A stretch of DNA of 64,000 nucleotides, taken from positions 1 through 64,000 of the forward strand of contig NZ_RHHS01000030.1 of NCBI RefSeq assembly GCF_003710935.1. The letters run 5' to 3'. Source of the DNA: Brevibacillus gelatini. Its GTDB lineage: Bacteria > Bacillota > Bacilli > Brevibacillales > Brevibacillaceae. The translations under genes were made by a program, and so were the position numbers. The notes under the pieces were generated by a model that had not been told where the DNA came from, did no database searches, and saw only the letters and a list, made by a program, of their open reading frames with translations. Shown piece after piece: positions 1-11,018 of the stretch. Each line of letters begins with the position of its first letter. The first letter of the stretch is position 1.

Positions 1-44
1 GCACGCGTGGAGCTGACGAATACTAATCGGTCGAGGACTTATCC
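1..44 (+). rRNA. 3' end of 23S rRNA (partial)
   Basis: The first bases match the highly conserved 3' terminus of Bacillales 23S rRNA (GACGAATACTAATCGGTCGA, then GGACTT). The rest of the operon lies upstream of the window. No 5S rRNA follows: after the 23S end there is only a short spacer and a terminator. In B. subtilis the equivalent operon (rrnO) also precedes yaaC and guaB. Confidence 0.9.
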
Positions 45-88
45 ACACATGCCTGGCAAACATGCAGATCCAGTTTTGAAGGAATAAG

Positions 89-142
89 AAAAAGCTGTAT
101 TCCCGATTACTTTTGCGAGTAATGGAGAATGCAGCTTTTTTG
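89..142 (+). terminator. Terminator of the rRNA operon
   Basis: A long hairpin pairs AAAGCTG-rich DNA with its complement, has an inner ATTACT/AGTAAT stem, and ends in a T-run. It lies about 45 bases past the 23S end, so the transcript stops without a distal 5S gene. Confidence 0.8.
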
Positions 143-162
143 TATACCTAGGCAAAATCAAC

Positions 163-1194
163 TCAGCAATTATCGAAAGAGAAACCTTGTGGGAGTGCAG
201 AGTTTTTTTGCTGGATCTGTTTCATAATAACAGTGGGGTAGCTAGACATATGGTGCTCCAAAAAAAGCTCTACGAGGTAGCGTTCAGCAAGGCCGTGGGA
301 TAAGGCCAGCTCCCCCCACCATTCCGTTTCATATCGGCAAAGCATGCTGAGCAAATACAAAAGCAAGAAGTGGCTGGCCCACTCGGGAAGAGGCAGAGAA
401 TCAGGCGAGCCATTCCAAAAGAATAGGCGGCGCTTCTGCCAGCGAAACAAAGGATGCTGCTCCAATTGGGACAGGGCAGATGCAGGGAGAAGGAGGCGTT
501 TGGAATTGGCTTCTGCCCTGCACAATGGCAAACCAGAGCCCTCTGGAGCGACTCTGTTGATGTATTGAAGGAAGGTTTCTGGTGAATACGCCAAAGGCCC
601 GTCCATGGCTTCAGGAAAAGCAATCTGGACCCACGGTTGGCAGTCAGATGGAGCTTGTTCGACTGCGTGAATTTTGCTCCAGGGAACTTGCAGCCAGTGC
701 TGCGGCTTTTCAGTCAAAGCCGCATAAACATTGCTGAATGCGGGGATGGAAGCAAACAAATCATGTATCGAATAGCGATCCTGCATAGGGGAAAGATGAA
801 AGAGCTTGGCCAATAGAGCAAAAAAGCCCTCTTTTTGTGGACGGACCTCATCTTCTAGCAGCAGGTAGTTGTTCCTCTTCAGCTTTCGCGTAGTGACCCC
901 GTGCTGGAGCACTCGGCTGTTTTGCGGATAGGATGGATCGCGGGTGAGCAGCAACCCTTTCAGCAGGTGGGAGCAACCATAAAAGAGCAGCAACGGCTGG
1001 ATGGACAAGTCAGCTTCTGCTGCTGTCGTATAAAACTGTCTCGCTTGCTTCCATAAAAAAAGAAAGCGGGAACTTTGATGAAAGGCCAGGCGTTCAGCAT
1101 GCTCCAATCCCAAGCTGTCATAGCAGGCAGTCAAATATTTACGGGCGGTAGGCTCCGTTTCGAAAAACCGGAACATTTTCCATGCAGAATTCAT
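163..1194 (-). CDS. yaaC: YaaC family protein
   Basis: This 343-residue protein matches YaaC in length and position: it sits opposite guaB, just after an rRNA operon, as in B. subtilis. Its function is not established. It is rich in Leu, Trp and aromatic residues, with an LLLFYGCSHLLKG-type segment near residue 70, and has no signal peptide or clear catalytic motif. The ATG at 1194 is preferred over the GTG at 1203 because GGTGG lies just upstream of it. It diverges from guaB, with about 165 bases of shared regulatory DNA between them. Confidence 0.8.
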   Translation of the reverse strand: MNSAWKMFRFFETEPTARKYLTACYDSLGLEHAERLAFHQSSRFLFLWKQARQFYTTAAEADLSIQPLLLFYGCSHLLKGLLLTRDPSYPQNSRVLQHGVTTRKLKRNNYLLLEDEVRPQKEGFFALLAKLFHLSPMQDRYSIHDLFASIPAFSNVYAALTEKPQHWLQVPWSKIHAVEQAPSDCQPWVQIAFPEAMDGPLAYSPETFLQYINRVAPEGSGLPLCRAEANSKRLLLPASALSQLEQHPLFRWQKRRLFFWNGSPDSLPLPEWASHFLLLYLLSMLCRYETEWWGELALSHGLAERYLVELFLEHHMSSYPTVIMKQIQQKNSALPQGFSFDNC

Positions 1195-1273
1195 TGTAAC
1201 CACCTTTCAGTAACTTTCGTGATCTGGTTGTTTTTTCTAGTGATTTTTTTGATTTATCTGTCTAATAAACTCC

Positions 1274-1286
1274 ATAACCGAACATT
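1274..1286 (+). promoter_or_regulatory. PurR box upstream of guaB
   Basis: ATAACCGAACATT matches the B. subtilis PurR box consensus AWWWCCGAACWWT at all 13 positions. It lies 12 bases upstream of the guaB -35 element. I did not find a clear second inverted box at the usual spacing, so binding would depend on a degenerate partner. purR itself is in this window (57803). Confidence 0.6.
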
Positions 1287-1297
1287 TAACTCATTCC

Positions 1298-1326
1298 TTG
1301 ACAGTAAATTATGCCGTTTGTTAAAC
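1298..1326 (+). promoter_or_regulatory. SigA promoter of guaB
   Basis: TTGACA is followed after 17 bases by TTAAAC. A second TAAAAT lies a few bases further on. The guaB start is about 35 bases downstream. Confidence 0.55.
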
Positions 1327-1334
1327 TGTCTTAA

Positions 1335-2822
<1,488 letters not shown>

Positions 2823-2834
2823 GTTAAACAATCT

Positions 2835-2883
2835 GGGGGCTGTCTCAAAAGTCGTCATGTCGGCTTTGAGACGCCCCCTTTTG
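2835..2883 (+). terminator. Terminator after guaB
   Basis: GGGGGCTGTCTCAAA pairs with TTTGAGACGCCCCC and a short T-run follows. It separates guaB from dacA. Confidence 0.85.
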
Positions 2884-3032
2884 TATGTCAAAAACGATGA
2901 TCTACCATCCAATCCATTACTTGCTAATGAGTCTATTTGGGCTTCAATGCGGTCGTAATGGTATGTTACACTTACACTTGGTGCCCAATTACCGTATAGA
3001 CTTATGACAGAATTGGAGAGTGAGAAGAAACG

Positions 3033-4340
3033 ATGAAGCGAACTACTTGGAAGACACGACTGACAGGTCTGATCCTTTCTGTCGCTATGTTTGCAACCGC
3101 AATGGGAGGAGCAGCGACGAAGGCCGATGCAGCACCTGCAGCAGATCTACAACTGGCCGCAAAATCTGCCATTCTAGTAGAGGCATCTACGGGAAAAGTT
3201 TTATATAGCATGAATCCAGACGTCCCACTGCCTCCTGCCAGCATGAGCAAGATGATGGCGGAATACCTTGTACTGGAAGCGGTCAAGCAGAAGAAAATCA
3301 GCTGGGACGAAAAGGTGCCTGTCAGTGAATATGCTTTCTATGTGGCAAGAATCTCTGATACGTCCGGAGTGTACCTGAATCTGGGGGAATCTTTTACAGT
3401 CAGAGAGCTGTACAATGCAATGGCTGTCGTTTCTGCCAACGATGCTACTGTTTTGCTTGCGGAAAAGATAGCGGGCAGTGAAGCGAACTTCGTGCAGATG
3501 ATGAACAAAAAGGCTGCCGAGTTTGGGATGAAAAATACATCTTTCGTTACATCCAGCGGCTTGCCGGCGAATGAGCTGGGTCCATACTCCGTCCAGACCG
3601 ATCAAGTGGAAAATCTGATGTCCGCGCGTGATTCTGCTATCCTCGCCAGAAACCTGATTCGTGATTTCCCGGAAGCGTTGGAAGTATCGAAGATCCCGCG
3701 TTTTACCTTCCGTCCCGGTTCTAAAAATGAATTGAAAATGGCGAACAACAACTGGATGTTGCCTGACCTCCCCAATTACTATCCGGGTGTAGACGGATTA
3801 AAAACAGGTTATACACAAGCAGCAGGTAATTGCTTTACTGGTACTGCAGTTCGTGATAACATGCGCTTGATTTCTGTTGTAATGGGAACAGACAGCAAAA
3901 CAAAACGCTTCGTGGAAACAAAAAAGCTTTATGACTATGGATTCAGCAATTTCAAATTAACGAAGCAATTGGACAAAAATGTTTCTGTAAAAGGTTTTGA
4001 AACTGCACCTGTAACGAACGGAGTAGAACTCAACGTACCCGCAGTAACTGCCACCGAAGTAAACATGCTGACCAAAATCGGAGCAGAGACAAAATTCACG
4101 CCAACCGTTACGTATCAAGAGCTGACCGCACCAATCAAGCAAGGCCAGGTGGTCGGTAAGCTCGTCCTGAAAGAAGAAGGAGCGAAAGACACCGACTACC
4201 TGCAGCCGGAAGATGCAGCAAAAGCGGGCGCGGATTTGGTGGCAGGCCAGGAGGTCGAAGAGGCGAGCTGGATTCGTTTGTTCTTCCGCAGCATCATTCA
4301 ATTTTTCAGCAATTTGTTCAGTAGTGGAACAGGAAATTAA
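3033..4340 (+). CDS. dacA: D-alanyl-D-alanine carboxypeptidase (PBP5 type)
   Basis: DacA trims the terminal D-Ala from peptidoglycan pentapeptides at the outer face of the membrane. The 435-residue protein has an N-terminal signal peptide (cleavage near ADA-APA, residues 31-35), the serine peptidase motifs SMSK (Ser70-Lys73), SAN (134-136) and KTG (257-259), a C-terminal beta domain, and an amphipathic C-terminal segment (WIRLFFRSIIQFFSNLF) that would anchor it to the membrane. Start ATG 3033 follows GGAGAG. Position after guaB is conserved with B. subtilis. Confidence 0.96.
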   Translation: MKRTTWKTRLTGLILSVAMFATAMGGAATKADAAPAADLQLAAKSAILVEASTGKVLYSMNPDVPLPPASMSKMMAEYLVLEAVKQKKISWDEKVPVSEYAFYVARISDTSGVYLNLGESFTVRELYNAMAVVSANDATVLLAEKIAGSEANFVQMMNKKAAEFGMKNTSFVTSSGLPANELGPYSVQTDQVENLMSARDSAILARNLIRDFPEALEVSKIPRFTFRPGSKNELKMANNNWMLPDLPNYYPGVDGLKTGYTQAAGNCFTGTAVRDNMRLISVVMGTDSKTKRFVETKKLYDYGFSNFKLTKQLDKNVSVKGFETAPVTNGVELNVPAVTATEVNMLTKIGAETKFTPTVTYQELTAPIKQGQVVGKLVLKEEGAKDTDYLQPEDAAKAGADLVAGQEVEEASWIRLFFRSIIQFFSNLFSSGTGN

Positions 4341-4449
4341 ATAACTATTGTATTCCCCCTCATCTATCGTTTACAATGACGGTAACGAAGAACCATAACA
4401 GAGCATAACAGTTACGGTTCTGACTTCATGATGTAGGGGGAATTTTCAC

Positions 4450-5334
4450 ATGGTACAAGTAGGAACGTCCCGCGTAAAAAAAGGTATGGCTGAGATGCAA
4501 AAAGGCGGCGTCATCATGGACGTTGTGAACGCCGAGCAGGCAAAAATTGCTGAAGCTGCCGGTGCTGTAGCTGTCATGGCATTGGAACGCGTACCTTCTG
4601 ACATTCGTGCGGCTGGCGGAGTAGCTCGTATGGCTGATCTTGGCATTGTGGAGGAAGTGCTGAACGCTGTTTCGATCCCTGTTATGGCAAAAGCTCGTAT
4701 CGGACATTTTGTAGAAGCGCGCGTACTGGAATCGATGGGTGTCGATTACATTGACGAGAGTGAAGTTTTGACCCCGGCCGATGATCTGTACCACATCAAT
4801 AAAAAAGAATTCACTGTGCCGTTTGTATGTGGTGCGCGTGATCTGGGTGAAGCGCTTCGCCGTATCGGTGAAGGGGCGTCCATGATTCGGACAAAAGGTG
4901 AGCCAGGAACCGGAAACATCGTAGAAGCCGTTCGCCACATGCGCACGATGATGGCGCAAATCCGCAAAGTGCAAGCAATGTCTTACGATGAGCTGATGGC
5001 CGAAGCGAAAAATCTGGGTGCCCCATACGAACTGCTGGAACAAGTACACAAAACCGGCAAGCTGCCTGTAGTGAACTTCGCCGCTGGTGGCGTAGCGACT
5101 CCGGCAGATGCGGCTTTGATGATGCAGCTCGGGGCTGACGGCGTGTTTGTCGGCTCGGGTATTTTCAAATCGGAAAATCCGGAGAAATTCGCTCGCGCTA
5201 TCGTTGAAGCGACTACGCACTACACAGACTACGAACTGATCGCTCGCGTATCCAAAGGTTTGGGAAGTCCAATGACCGGAATCGAGATTTCCAAAATTCG
5301 CGAGGCGGATCGCATGCAAGAGCGCGGCTGGTAA
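4450..5334 (+). CDS. pdxS: Pyridoxal 5'-phosphate synthase, PdxS subunit
   Basis: PdxS condenses ribose 5-phosphate, glyceraldehyde 3-phosphate and ammonia into pyridoxal phosphate. The 294-residue protein has family length and shows the catalytic residues Asp24 (VIMD), Lys81 (VMAKARIGH) and Lys149 ([11 protein letters not shown]). It starts at ATG 4450 after GTAGGGGG. The glutaminase partner pdxT begins ten bases after its stop, so both are made from one transcript as a stoichiometric complex. Confidence 0.97.
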   Translation: MVQVGTSRVKKGMAEMQKGGVIMDVVNAEQAKIAEAAGAVAVMALERVPSDIRAAGGVARMADLGIVEEVLNAVSIPVMAKARIGHFVEARVLESMGVDYIDESEVLTPADDLYHINKKEFTVPFVCGARDLGEALRRIGEGASMIRTKGEPGTGNIVEAVRHMRTMMAQIRKVQAMSYDELMAEAKNLGAPYELLEQVHKTGKLPVVNFAAGGVATPADAALMMQLGADGVFVGSGIFKSENPEKFARAIVEATTHYTDYELIARVSKGLGSPMTGIEISKIREADRMQERGW

Positions 5335-5344
5335 GGTGAGCAGA

Positions 5345-5920
5345 ATGAAAATCGGTGTACTCGCTTTGCAAGGAGCTGTAGCAGAACACCTGCGCATGCT
5401 GGAAGAGGCTGGGGCGACAGCTGTTCCCGTCAAAAAGGTGGAAGAGCTGGACGAACTCGACGGACTGGTTCTTCCCGGCGGAGAAAGCACGACGATCAGC
5501 AAGCTGATGCACAAGTACGGATTCATGGACGCGCTCCGCGAGTTCGGAAAAGCAGGCAAGCCGATCTTCGGTACTTGCGCAGGCGCGATTCTTTTGGCCA
5601 AACAGATTGAGGGGCAAGATGACTGCCATCTCGGGTTGATGGATATTAAGGTGGAGCGAAATGCCTTTGGCCGCCAAAAGGAAAGCTTCGAGGTGACAAT
5701 GCCTGTAGCTGGCGTCGGTGCAGATTACCCGGCAGTGTTCATCCGGGCACCATATATTATGGAAGTCGGAGAAAACGCAGAAGTGCTGGCCAAGTACGAA
5801 GAAAAGATCGTCGTAGCGCGAGAAGGGCATTACCTGGCGGCTGCCTTTCACCCGGAATTGACGGAAGATACAAGAATGCACAAATACTTCCTCGACATGG
5901 TGAAGGAATACCGAAACTGA
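5345..5920 (+). CDS. pdxT: Pyridoxal 5'-phosphate synthase, PdxT glutaminase subunit
   Basis: PdxT hydrolyses glutamine and channels ammonia to PdxS. The 191-residue class I amidotransferase shows the GGES oxyanion-strand motif near residue 46, the nucleophile Cys78 in GTCAG, and the His-x-Glu pair in FHPELT near the C-terminus. ATG 5345 is chosen over the in-frame GTG at 5336 because AAGGTGAG then has normal spacing and the N-terminus MKIGVLALQG matches the family. Confidence 0.96.
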   Translation: MKIGVLALQGAVAEHLRMLEEAGATAVPVKKVEELDELDGLVLPGGESTTISKLMHKYGFMDALREFGKAGKPIFGTCAGAILLAKQIEGQDDCHLGLMDIKVERNAFGRQKESFEVTMPVAGVGADYPAVFIRAPYIMEVGENAEVLAKYEEKIVVAREGHYLAAAFHPELTEDTRMHKYFLDMVKEYRN

Positions 5921-5937
5921 TTGAAGTGACGCTTGCA

Positions 5938-5978
5938 TGAAAAGATCGGCATTGGCCAAATGCTGGTCTTTTCTTTTT
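5938..5978 (+). terminator. Terminator after pdxT
   Basis: AAAAGATCGGCATT pairs with AATGCTGGTCTTTT, followed by TTTTTG. It ends the pdxST transcript. Confidence 0.8.
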
Positions 5979-6059
5979 GTTACAAGATGATGGCGGAGCG
6001 CCCTTTACATACGTATAGAACTTGTAGTACAGTTAACAATAGAAATATGTATGAATGAG

Positions 6060-6296
6060 AATGCGATGATGAGAACAAGTACTTCACATCAGCCTGGTGT
6101 AGAGAGTCGGTGGGTGGTGCGAACCGATCCGGTCTGTGAAGGAATCCATCTCGGAGTGGCAAAGGAATGAACTTTGTCCGGAACCGTCCCGTTACGACGG
6201 ATGGAGTGGATAGATGCGCCAGGATGGGCATGTATCAACGAGGGTGGCAACGCGGGTACACAACACTCGTCCCTTATGAGGGGACGGGTGTTTTTT
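6060..6296 (+). promoter_or_regulatory. T-box leader of serS (Ser specifier UCC)
   Basis: The leader has the canonical T-box AGGGTGGCAACGCGGGTA at 6241-6258, an AG-rich segment and GGTGGTGCGAACC-type stem I apex near 6105-6130, and a probable specifier TCC at 6145-6147 within GGAATCCATC. The hairpin at 6263-6296 (ACTCGTCCC / GGGACGGGT then six T) is the terminator. The TGGC of the T-box would pair with an uncharged tRNA ending GCCA, which fits the discriminator G of tRNA-Ser. Limits of the element are approximate. Confidence 0.88.
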
Positions 6297-6329
6297 GCAT
6301 TTTGATTATGGATTCGGAGGGATTCGAAC

Positions 6330-7610
6330 ATGTTGGACGTCAAAATACTGCGTCAGGATTTGGAAGGGGTAAAACGCCGTTTGGCGCATCGCAATGAAGA
6401 TATTTCGGCTCTGGATCAGTTTGCAGAGGTCGATGAAAAGCGCCGTCAAGTGATTCAGGAAGCAGAGGCGCTGAAAAATAAACGGAATACCGTTTCCGAG
6501 CAGGTAGCGGTCATGAAGCGCAACAAAGAGAATGCCGACCACCTGATCGCGGAAATGAAGGAAGTAAACGAACACATCAAGAAGCTGGACGAAGAGCTGC
6601 GCAAGCTGGATGAGCAGCTGGAGCTCATTTTGCTGAGCCTGCCTAACCTGCCGCATGAGAGCACACCGATTGGTACATCGGAAGACGACAACGTAGTGGC
6701 ATGGACGTGGGGCGAGCCGCGCAACTTTGGCTTTGAGGCAAAGCCGCACTGGGAGCTCGCCAGCCAGACAGGGATTCTCGATTTTGAGACGGCAGCAAAA
6801 GTAACAGGAAGCCGCTTTGTCTTTTACAAAGGACTGGGAGCCCGCCTGGAGCGCGCATTGATGAACTTCATGATGGACCTGCATGCCACTGAGCACGGTT
6901 ACGAAGAGGTTATCCCGCCGTATATCGTAAACCGTGCAAGCATGACCGGAACCGGACAGTTGCCGAAGTTCGAGGAAGATGCTTTCAAGCTGGAGGGACC
7001 AGACTACTTCCTGATCCCGACGGCAGAGGTCCCAGTCACCAACATGCACCGGGATGAAATTCTGGATGGAGACGATCTGCCGCGGTACTATGCTGCTTTC
7101 AGCGCTTGTTTCCGTTCGGAAGCGGGATCGGCGGGCCGCGATACACGCGGGCTGATTCGCCAGCACCAATTCAACAAAGTAGAGCTGGTGAAATTCGTCA
7201 AACCGGAAGATTCGTATGACGAGCTGGAGAAGCTGGTGAAAAACGCCGAGAAGGTGCTGCAACTGCTTGGACTTCCGTACCGCGTCATGAGCATGTGTAC
7301 AGGCGATCTCGGATTTACGGCAGCGAAGAAATACGACTTGGAGGTATGGATTCCAAGCTCGAACACGTACCGCGAAATCTCGTCCTGCTCGAACTTCGAA
7401 GACTTCCAGGCTCGTCGCGCCAATATTCGTTTCCGCCGCGACACCAAATCGAAGCCGGAGTTCGTGCATACACTGAACGGCTCGGGCCTCGCCATTGGCC
7501 GCACCGTAGCGGCGATTTTGGAAAACTACCAGGAGGAAGACGGAAGCATTACCATTCCGGAAGTGCTGCGTCCATACATGGGCGGAGTAGCCAAAATCGA
7601 GTCGAAATAA
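6330..7610 (+). CDS. serS: Seryl-tRNA synthetase
   Basis: SerRS charges tRNA-Ser (and tRNA-Sec where present). The 426-residue class II enzyme has an N-terminal antiparallel coiled coil (about residues 30-100, rich in Lys, Glu and Leu) that grips the long variable arm, motif 2 around [14 protein letters not shown] and motif 3 at GSGLAIGRT. Start ATG 6330 follows CGGAGG. The upstream T-box couples expression to serine charging. Confidence 0.98.
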   Translation: MLDVKILRQDLEGVKRRLAHRNEDISALDQFAEVDEKRRQVIQEAEALKNKRNTVSEQVAVMKRNKENADHLIAEMKEVNEHIKKLDEELRKLDEQLELILLSLPNLPHESTPIGTSEDDNVVAWTWGEPRNFGFEAKPHWELASQTGILDFETAAKVTGSRFVFYKGLGARLERALMNFMMDLHATEHGYEEVIPPYIVNRASMTGTGQLPKFEEDAFKLEGPDYFLIPTAEVPVTNMHRDEILDGDDLPRYYAAFSACFRSEAGSAGRDTRGLIRQHQFNKVELVKFVKPEDSYDELEKLVKNAEKVLQLLGLPYRVMSMCTGDLGFTAAKKYDLEVWIPSSNTYREISSCSNFEDFQARRANIRFRRDTKSKPEFVHTLNGSGLAIGRTVAAILENYQEEDGSITIPEVLRPYMGGVAKIESK

Positions 7611-7625
7611 GCAGTGGGATAAGCA

Positions 7626-7676
7626 CAGCAGCCTTTGATCTTTCTTTATTGGATCAGAGGCTGCTTTCTTTTTGGA
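7626..7676 (+). terminator. Terminator after serS
   Basis: AGCAGCCTTTGATC pairs with GATCAGAGGCTGCT, followed by TTCTTTTT. Confidence 0.85.
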
Positions 7677-7724
7677 GCGGGGAAAAGGCGAGAGAGCATG
7701 GGGGACAAGACAGCTCGGAAAATG

Positions 7725-7788
7725 TGTACTAGTACAGTTATAATTTTTAGAAAATTGTGTTGCACTGTACTAATCTCTGTTATATAAT
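7725..7788 (+). promoter_or_regulatory. Promoter and candidate operators of the aceB-aceA locus
   Basis: A strong SigA promoter, TTGCAC (7760-7765), 17 bases, TATAAT (7783-7788), precedes the small zinc protein and aceBA. A perfect 12-base palindrome TGTACTAGTACA lies at 7725-7736, and a TGTACTA copy at 7766-7772 sits inside the promoter spacer. AGTACAGT (7731) and ACTGTACT (7764) also form an inverted repeat. The regulator is unknown. Confidence 0.6.
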
Positions 7789-7840
7789 AAAAACAACTTA
7801 AAAGAATATTGTTTTAATACAGAAGTGGAGGGAATGGGAA

Positions 7841-7993
7841 ATGAACTGCTATCGGTGTGAAGGAAACGGCGAACAGAATTGCCCACGATGTGGAGGCGTT
7901 GGTCATGATGACAACGGAGCGGCTTGCCATCATTGTTTGGGGGATGGACATGTGATCTGCAGTCATTGCAGTGGCAGCGGATACCAGGATTAA
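7841..7993 (+). CDS. Small DnaJ-type zinc-finger protein
   Basis: This 50-residue protein consists almost wholly of four CxxCxGxG motifs: CYRCEGNG, CPRCGGVG, CHHCLGDG and CSHCSGSG, at residues 3, 14, 29 and 39. In DnaJ the same four motifs bind two zinc ions and contact unfolded clients, but here there is no J domain or C-terminal domain. Start ATG 7841 follows GTGGAGGG. It lies between a strong promoter and aceB (94 bases to the aceB start), with no terminator seen, so it is probably the first gene of the glyoxylate operon. Its role is unknown; a chaperone-like helper or regulator of the downstream enzymes is conjecture. Confidence 0.8.
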   Translation: MNCYRCEGNGEQNCPRCGGVGHDDNGAACHHCLGDGHVICSHCSGSGYQD

Positions 7994-8010
7994 GCCATTT
8001 TTTTTGAACC

Positions 8011-8059
8011 TTCTGTACTATAATAATTTCTAAAAAATGATTCTGTACCATAATAATTT
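8011..8059 (+). repeat. Two direct repeats TTCTGTACYATAATAATTT
   Basis: TTCTGTACTATAATAATTT (from 8011) recurs as TTCTGTACCATAATAATTT (from 8041), exactly 30 bases apart, immediately before aceB. The TGTACYA core is the same as in the sites at 7725 and 7766. No good -35 element sits at the right distance, so they look more like operator copies than promoters. Confidence 0.6.
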
Positions 8060-8087
8060 GAGTGCTATCAAGGGAAGGTGAACAGGT

Positions 8088-9695
8088 TTGACTACGATTC
8101 CAACCAATCCATATCCGCTGGAAATCCAGATTACCGGCGAGATGCGCTCCGGCTACGAGGATATTCTCACACCGGAGGCGATCCAGTTCGTCATCAAGCT
8201 GGAGCAAAAGTTCGGCGACAGAAGGCAGCAATTGCTTGCCGCACGTCAGGAACGCCAATTGAAAATAGATGCCGGGCAACTGCCCGACTTTTTGCCGGAA
8301 ACAGCGGAGATTCGCAACGGAGATTGGACGGTAGCTCCGCTTCCACATGATCTGCTGGATCGCCGGGTGGAGATTACCGGGCCAGCGGGCGACCGCAAAA
8401 TGGTTATCAACGCACTCAATTCGGGCGCACGCGTCTTCATGGCAGATTTTGAGGACGCAAACTCGCCTACCTGGGAGAATACGATTCAGGGCCAGATCAA
8501 CATGAAGGACGCTGTCCGCCGCAACATCTCATACACCAGCCCGCAAGGCAAGCAATACACCCTCAATGAGAAAACAGCGGTATTGATCGTGCGGCCGCGT
8601 GGCTGGCATCTCGATGAAAAACATATCCTTCTCGATCAAAAGCCGATTTCCGGCAGCCTGCTCGACTTTGGGCTCTACTTTTACCACAACGTCGATGCCT
8701 TGATCGCGAACAAGACAGCTCCGTACTTCTACCTGCCGAAGCTGGAAAGCCACCTGGAAGCGCGTCTCTGGAACGATGTATTTGTGTTTGCCCAGGAGGA
8801 ACTGAATATTCCGCGCGGGACGATTCGGGCGACGGTTCTGATCGAAACGATTCTTGCAGCCTTTGAGATGGATGAGATTTTGTATGAGCTGCGGGAGCAT
8901 AGTGCGGGATTGAACTGCGGGCGTTGGGATTACATTTTCAGCTACATTAAAAAGCTGCGGAATCAGCCGGACTTCATTACCCCTGACCGGGCGCAAGTCA
9001 CGATGACGGTTCCGTTTATGAGGGCCTACACCACTTTGGCGGTGAAAACGTGCCATAAACGCCAGGCTCCATGCATTGGCGGGATGGCTGCCCAGATTCC
9101 GGTGAAAAACGACCCGGTCAAAAACGAAGAAGCGCTCGCCAAAGTACGCGCTGACAAGGAGCGGGAAGCTTACGACGGGCACGATGGTACATGGGTAGCC
9201 CATCCCGCACTGGTGCCAGTGGCGATGGAGGTATTCAACCGTCTGATGCGCGAGCCGAACCAGATCTGGTACAAACGCGAGGATGTGCAGGTATCGGCAA
9301 GCGATCTGCTGGCTGTACCTGAGGGCGTCATCACGGAAGAAGGCGTACGTACAAACATAAGTGTAGGCTTGCAGTACATGGAAGCGTGGCTGCGCGGGCA
9401 TGGCGCAGTGCCGATCTACAATCTGATGGAGGATGCGGCGACCGCGGAAATTTCCCGGACTCAGGTGTGGCACTGGATTCGCCATCCAAAAGGCGTGCTC
9501 CAGGATGGCCGAAAAATTACCGAGGCTCTGGTCAAGCAATGGCTTAGTGAGGAATTGCAGGCATTGAAACAAGCGATTGGCCAGGAACGTTATGAAAACA
9601 GCAAATTTCAGGCTGCCGGAGAGCTGTTCCTGAAGCTGGTGACAGAGAACGAATTCGAGGATTTTCTGACAGTACCGGGCTATCGCTATCTGTAA
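8088..9695 (+). CDS. aceB: Malate synthase A
   Basis: AceB condenses glyoxylate with acetyl-CoA to malate in the glyoxylate shunt. The 535-residue length is that of the A isoform. Family segments are visible: the [11 protein letters not shown] motif near residues 120-130, [12 protein letters not shown] near 166, and [12 protein letters not shown] near 283. Translation starts at TTG 8088, eight bases after AGGGAAGGTG; no ATG fits. aceA follows after 33 bases. Confidence 0.96.
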   Translation: MTTIPTNPYPLEIQITGEMRSGYEDILTPEAIQFVIKLEQKFGDRRQQLLAARQERQLKIDAGQLPDFLPETAEIRNGDWTVAPLPHDLLDRRVEITGPAGDRKMVINALNSGARVFMADFEDANSPTWENTIQGQINMKDAVRRNISYTSPQGKQYTLNEKTAVLIVRPRGWHLDEKHILLDQKPISGSLLDFGLYFYHNVDALIANKTAPYFYLPKLESHLEARLWNDVFVFAQEELNIPRGTIRATVLIETILAAFEMDEILYELREHSAGLNCGRWDYIFSYIKKLRNQPDFITPDRAQVTMTVPFMRAYTTLAVKTCHKRQAPCIGGMAAQIPVKNDPVKNEEALAKVRADKEREAYDGHDGTWVAHPALVPVAMEVFNRLMREPNQIWYKREDVQVSASDLLAVPEGVITEEGVRTNISVGLQYMEAWLRGHGAVPIYNLMEDAATAEISRTQVWHWIRHPKGVLQDGRKITEALVKQWLSEELQALKQAIGQERYENSKFQAAGELFLKLVTENEFEDFLTVPGYRYL

Positions 9696-9728
9696 TAGCC
9701 AAAATAAAAAAGAGTGGGGGAAAAGAAC

Positions 9729-11018
9729 ATGAGCAAACAAACCAAGCAGGAAGCCATTCAACAAATTGAGCAAAGCTGGAACACCGAGCGTTTTAAGGGA
9801 ATTACCCGGCCGTATTCCGCTGAGGACGTATACCGTTTGCGCGGGTCTGTGCAAATCGAACATACGCTGGCGCGACTGGGTGCCGAGCGACTGTGGAATC
9901 TGTTGCATACCGAGCATCACATCAAAGCGTTGGGGGCTTTGACCGGGAATCAGGCCATCCAGCAAGTAAAAGCGGGGCTGAAGGCGATTTACTTGAGCGG
10001 CTGGCAAGTGGCGGCTGACGCGAACCTTTCCGGTCAAATGTATCCCGATCAAAGCCTCTACCCGGCCAACAGCGTTCCTCACGTCGTAAAAAGAATCAAC
10101 CAGGCTCTGCAGCGTGCAGACCAGATCGACCAGGCCGAGGGCGGAACAGATACGTACTGGTTTGCTCCGATTGTCGCTGACGCGGAAGCGGGCTTTGGCG
10201 GGCCTCTGAACGTGTTTGAGCTGATGAAAAGCATGATTGAAGCGGGAGCGGCAGGTGTGCATTTTGAAGACCAGCTCGCTTCCGAGAAAAAATGCGGTCA
10301 CATGGGCGGAAAAGTGCTGATCCCGACGCAGGCTGCTGTCCGCAACCTGATTTCGGCTCGCTTTGCTGCTGACGTCATGGGTGTTCCGACGATCATTGTC
10401 GCGCGTACAGACGCAAACGGCGCCTTCCTGATTACGAGCGACATCGATCCGGCTGACCAGCCGTTCCTCACTGGAGAACGGACGCCAGAAGGCTTTTTCC
10501 GCCTGCGCGGTGGTCTGGATGCAGCAATAGCCCGTGGACTCGCTTACGCTCCGTATGCCGACCTGATCTGGTGCGAGACTTCCGAGCCAAACCTGGAGGA
10601 AGCACGTCGCTTTGCAGAAGCAATCCATGCCAAATATCCAGGCAAACTGCTGGCGTACAACTGCTCCCCATCCTTCAACTGGAAGAAGAAACTCGACGAG
10701 GAAACAATCGCTCGCTTCCAAGAAGAGCTGGGAGAGATGGGCTACAAGTTCCAATTCGTCACGCTCGCAGGCTTCCATGCACTGAACCACAGCATGTTCG
10801 AGCTGGCGCGCGGCTACCGCGATCGCGGAATGGCTGCTTACTCCGAATTGCAGCAGGCTGAATTCGCGAGCGAGGTCCATGGCTATACAGCGACTCGCCA
10901 TCAGCGTGAGGTTGGTACCGGCTATTTCGATGAAGTGGCACAAGTGATCGCTGGCGGAACTTCCTCGACCACAGCATTGACCGGATCGACAGAAGAAGAG
11001 CAGTTTGCTCATAACTAA
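9729..11018 (+). CDS. aceA: Isocitrate lyase
   Basis: AceA cleaves isocitrate to glyoxylate and succinate, feeding AceB and allowing growth on acetate or fatty acids. The 429-residue protein carries the signature [11 protein letters not shown] with catalytic Cys189 and the substrate segments [11 protein letters not shown] and [11 protein letters not shown] 9729 is used, after GTGGGGGA; a longer in-frame GTG start at 9714 would overlap that ribosome binding site. It is the last gene of the operon. Confidence 0.97.
   Translation: MSKQTKQEAIQQIEQSWNTERFKGITRPYSAEDVYRLRGSVQIEHTLARLGAERLWNLLHTEHHIKALGALTGNQAIQQVKAGLKAIYLSGWQVAADANLSGQMYPDQSLYPANSVPHVVKRINQALQRADQIDQAEGGTDTYWFAPIVADAEAGFGGPLNVFELMKSMIEAGAAGVHFEDQLASEKKCGHMGGKVLIPTQAAVRNLISARFAADVMGVPTIIVARTDANGAFLITSDIDPADQPFLTGERTPEGFFRLRGGLDAAIARGLAYAPYADLIWCETSEPNLEEARRFAEAIHAKYPGKLLAYNCSPSFNWKKKLDEETIARFQEELGEMGYKFQFVTLAGFHALNHSMFELARGYRDRGMAAYSELQQAEFASEVHGYTATRHQREVGTGYFDEVAQVIAGGTSSTTALTGSTEEEQFAHN

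Noticed and set aside
6002-6033. Promoter of the serS T-box (TTACAT, 17 bases, TACAGT)
   Set aside because: Plausible spacing but weak hexamers with competing alternatives nearby, so it is not listed as a feature.
8529-11012. 827-codon open frame on the minus strand across aceB and aceA
   Set aside because: It is antisense to two well-conserved enzymes, has no ribosome binding site, and its composition (His, Gln, Arg, Cys rich) is typical of a shadow of GC-rich coding DNA.
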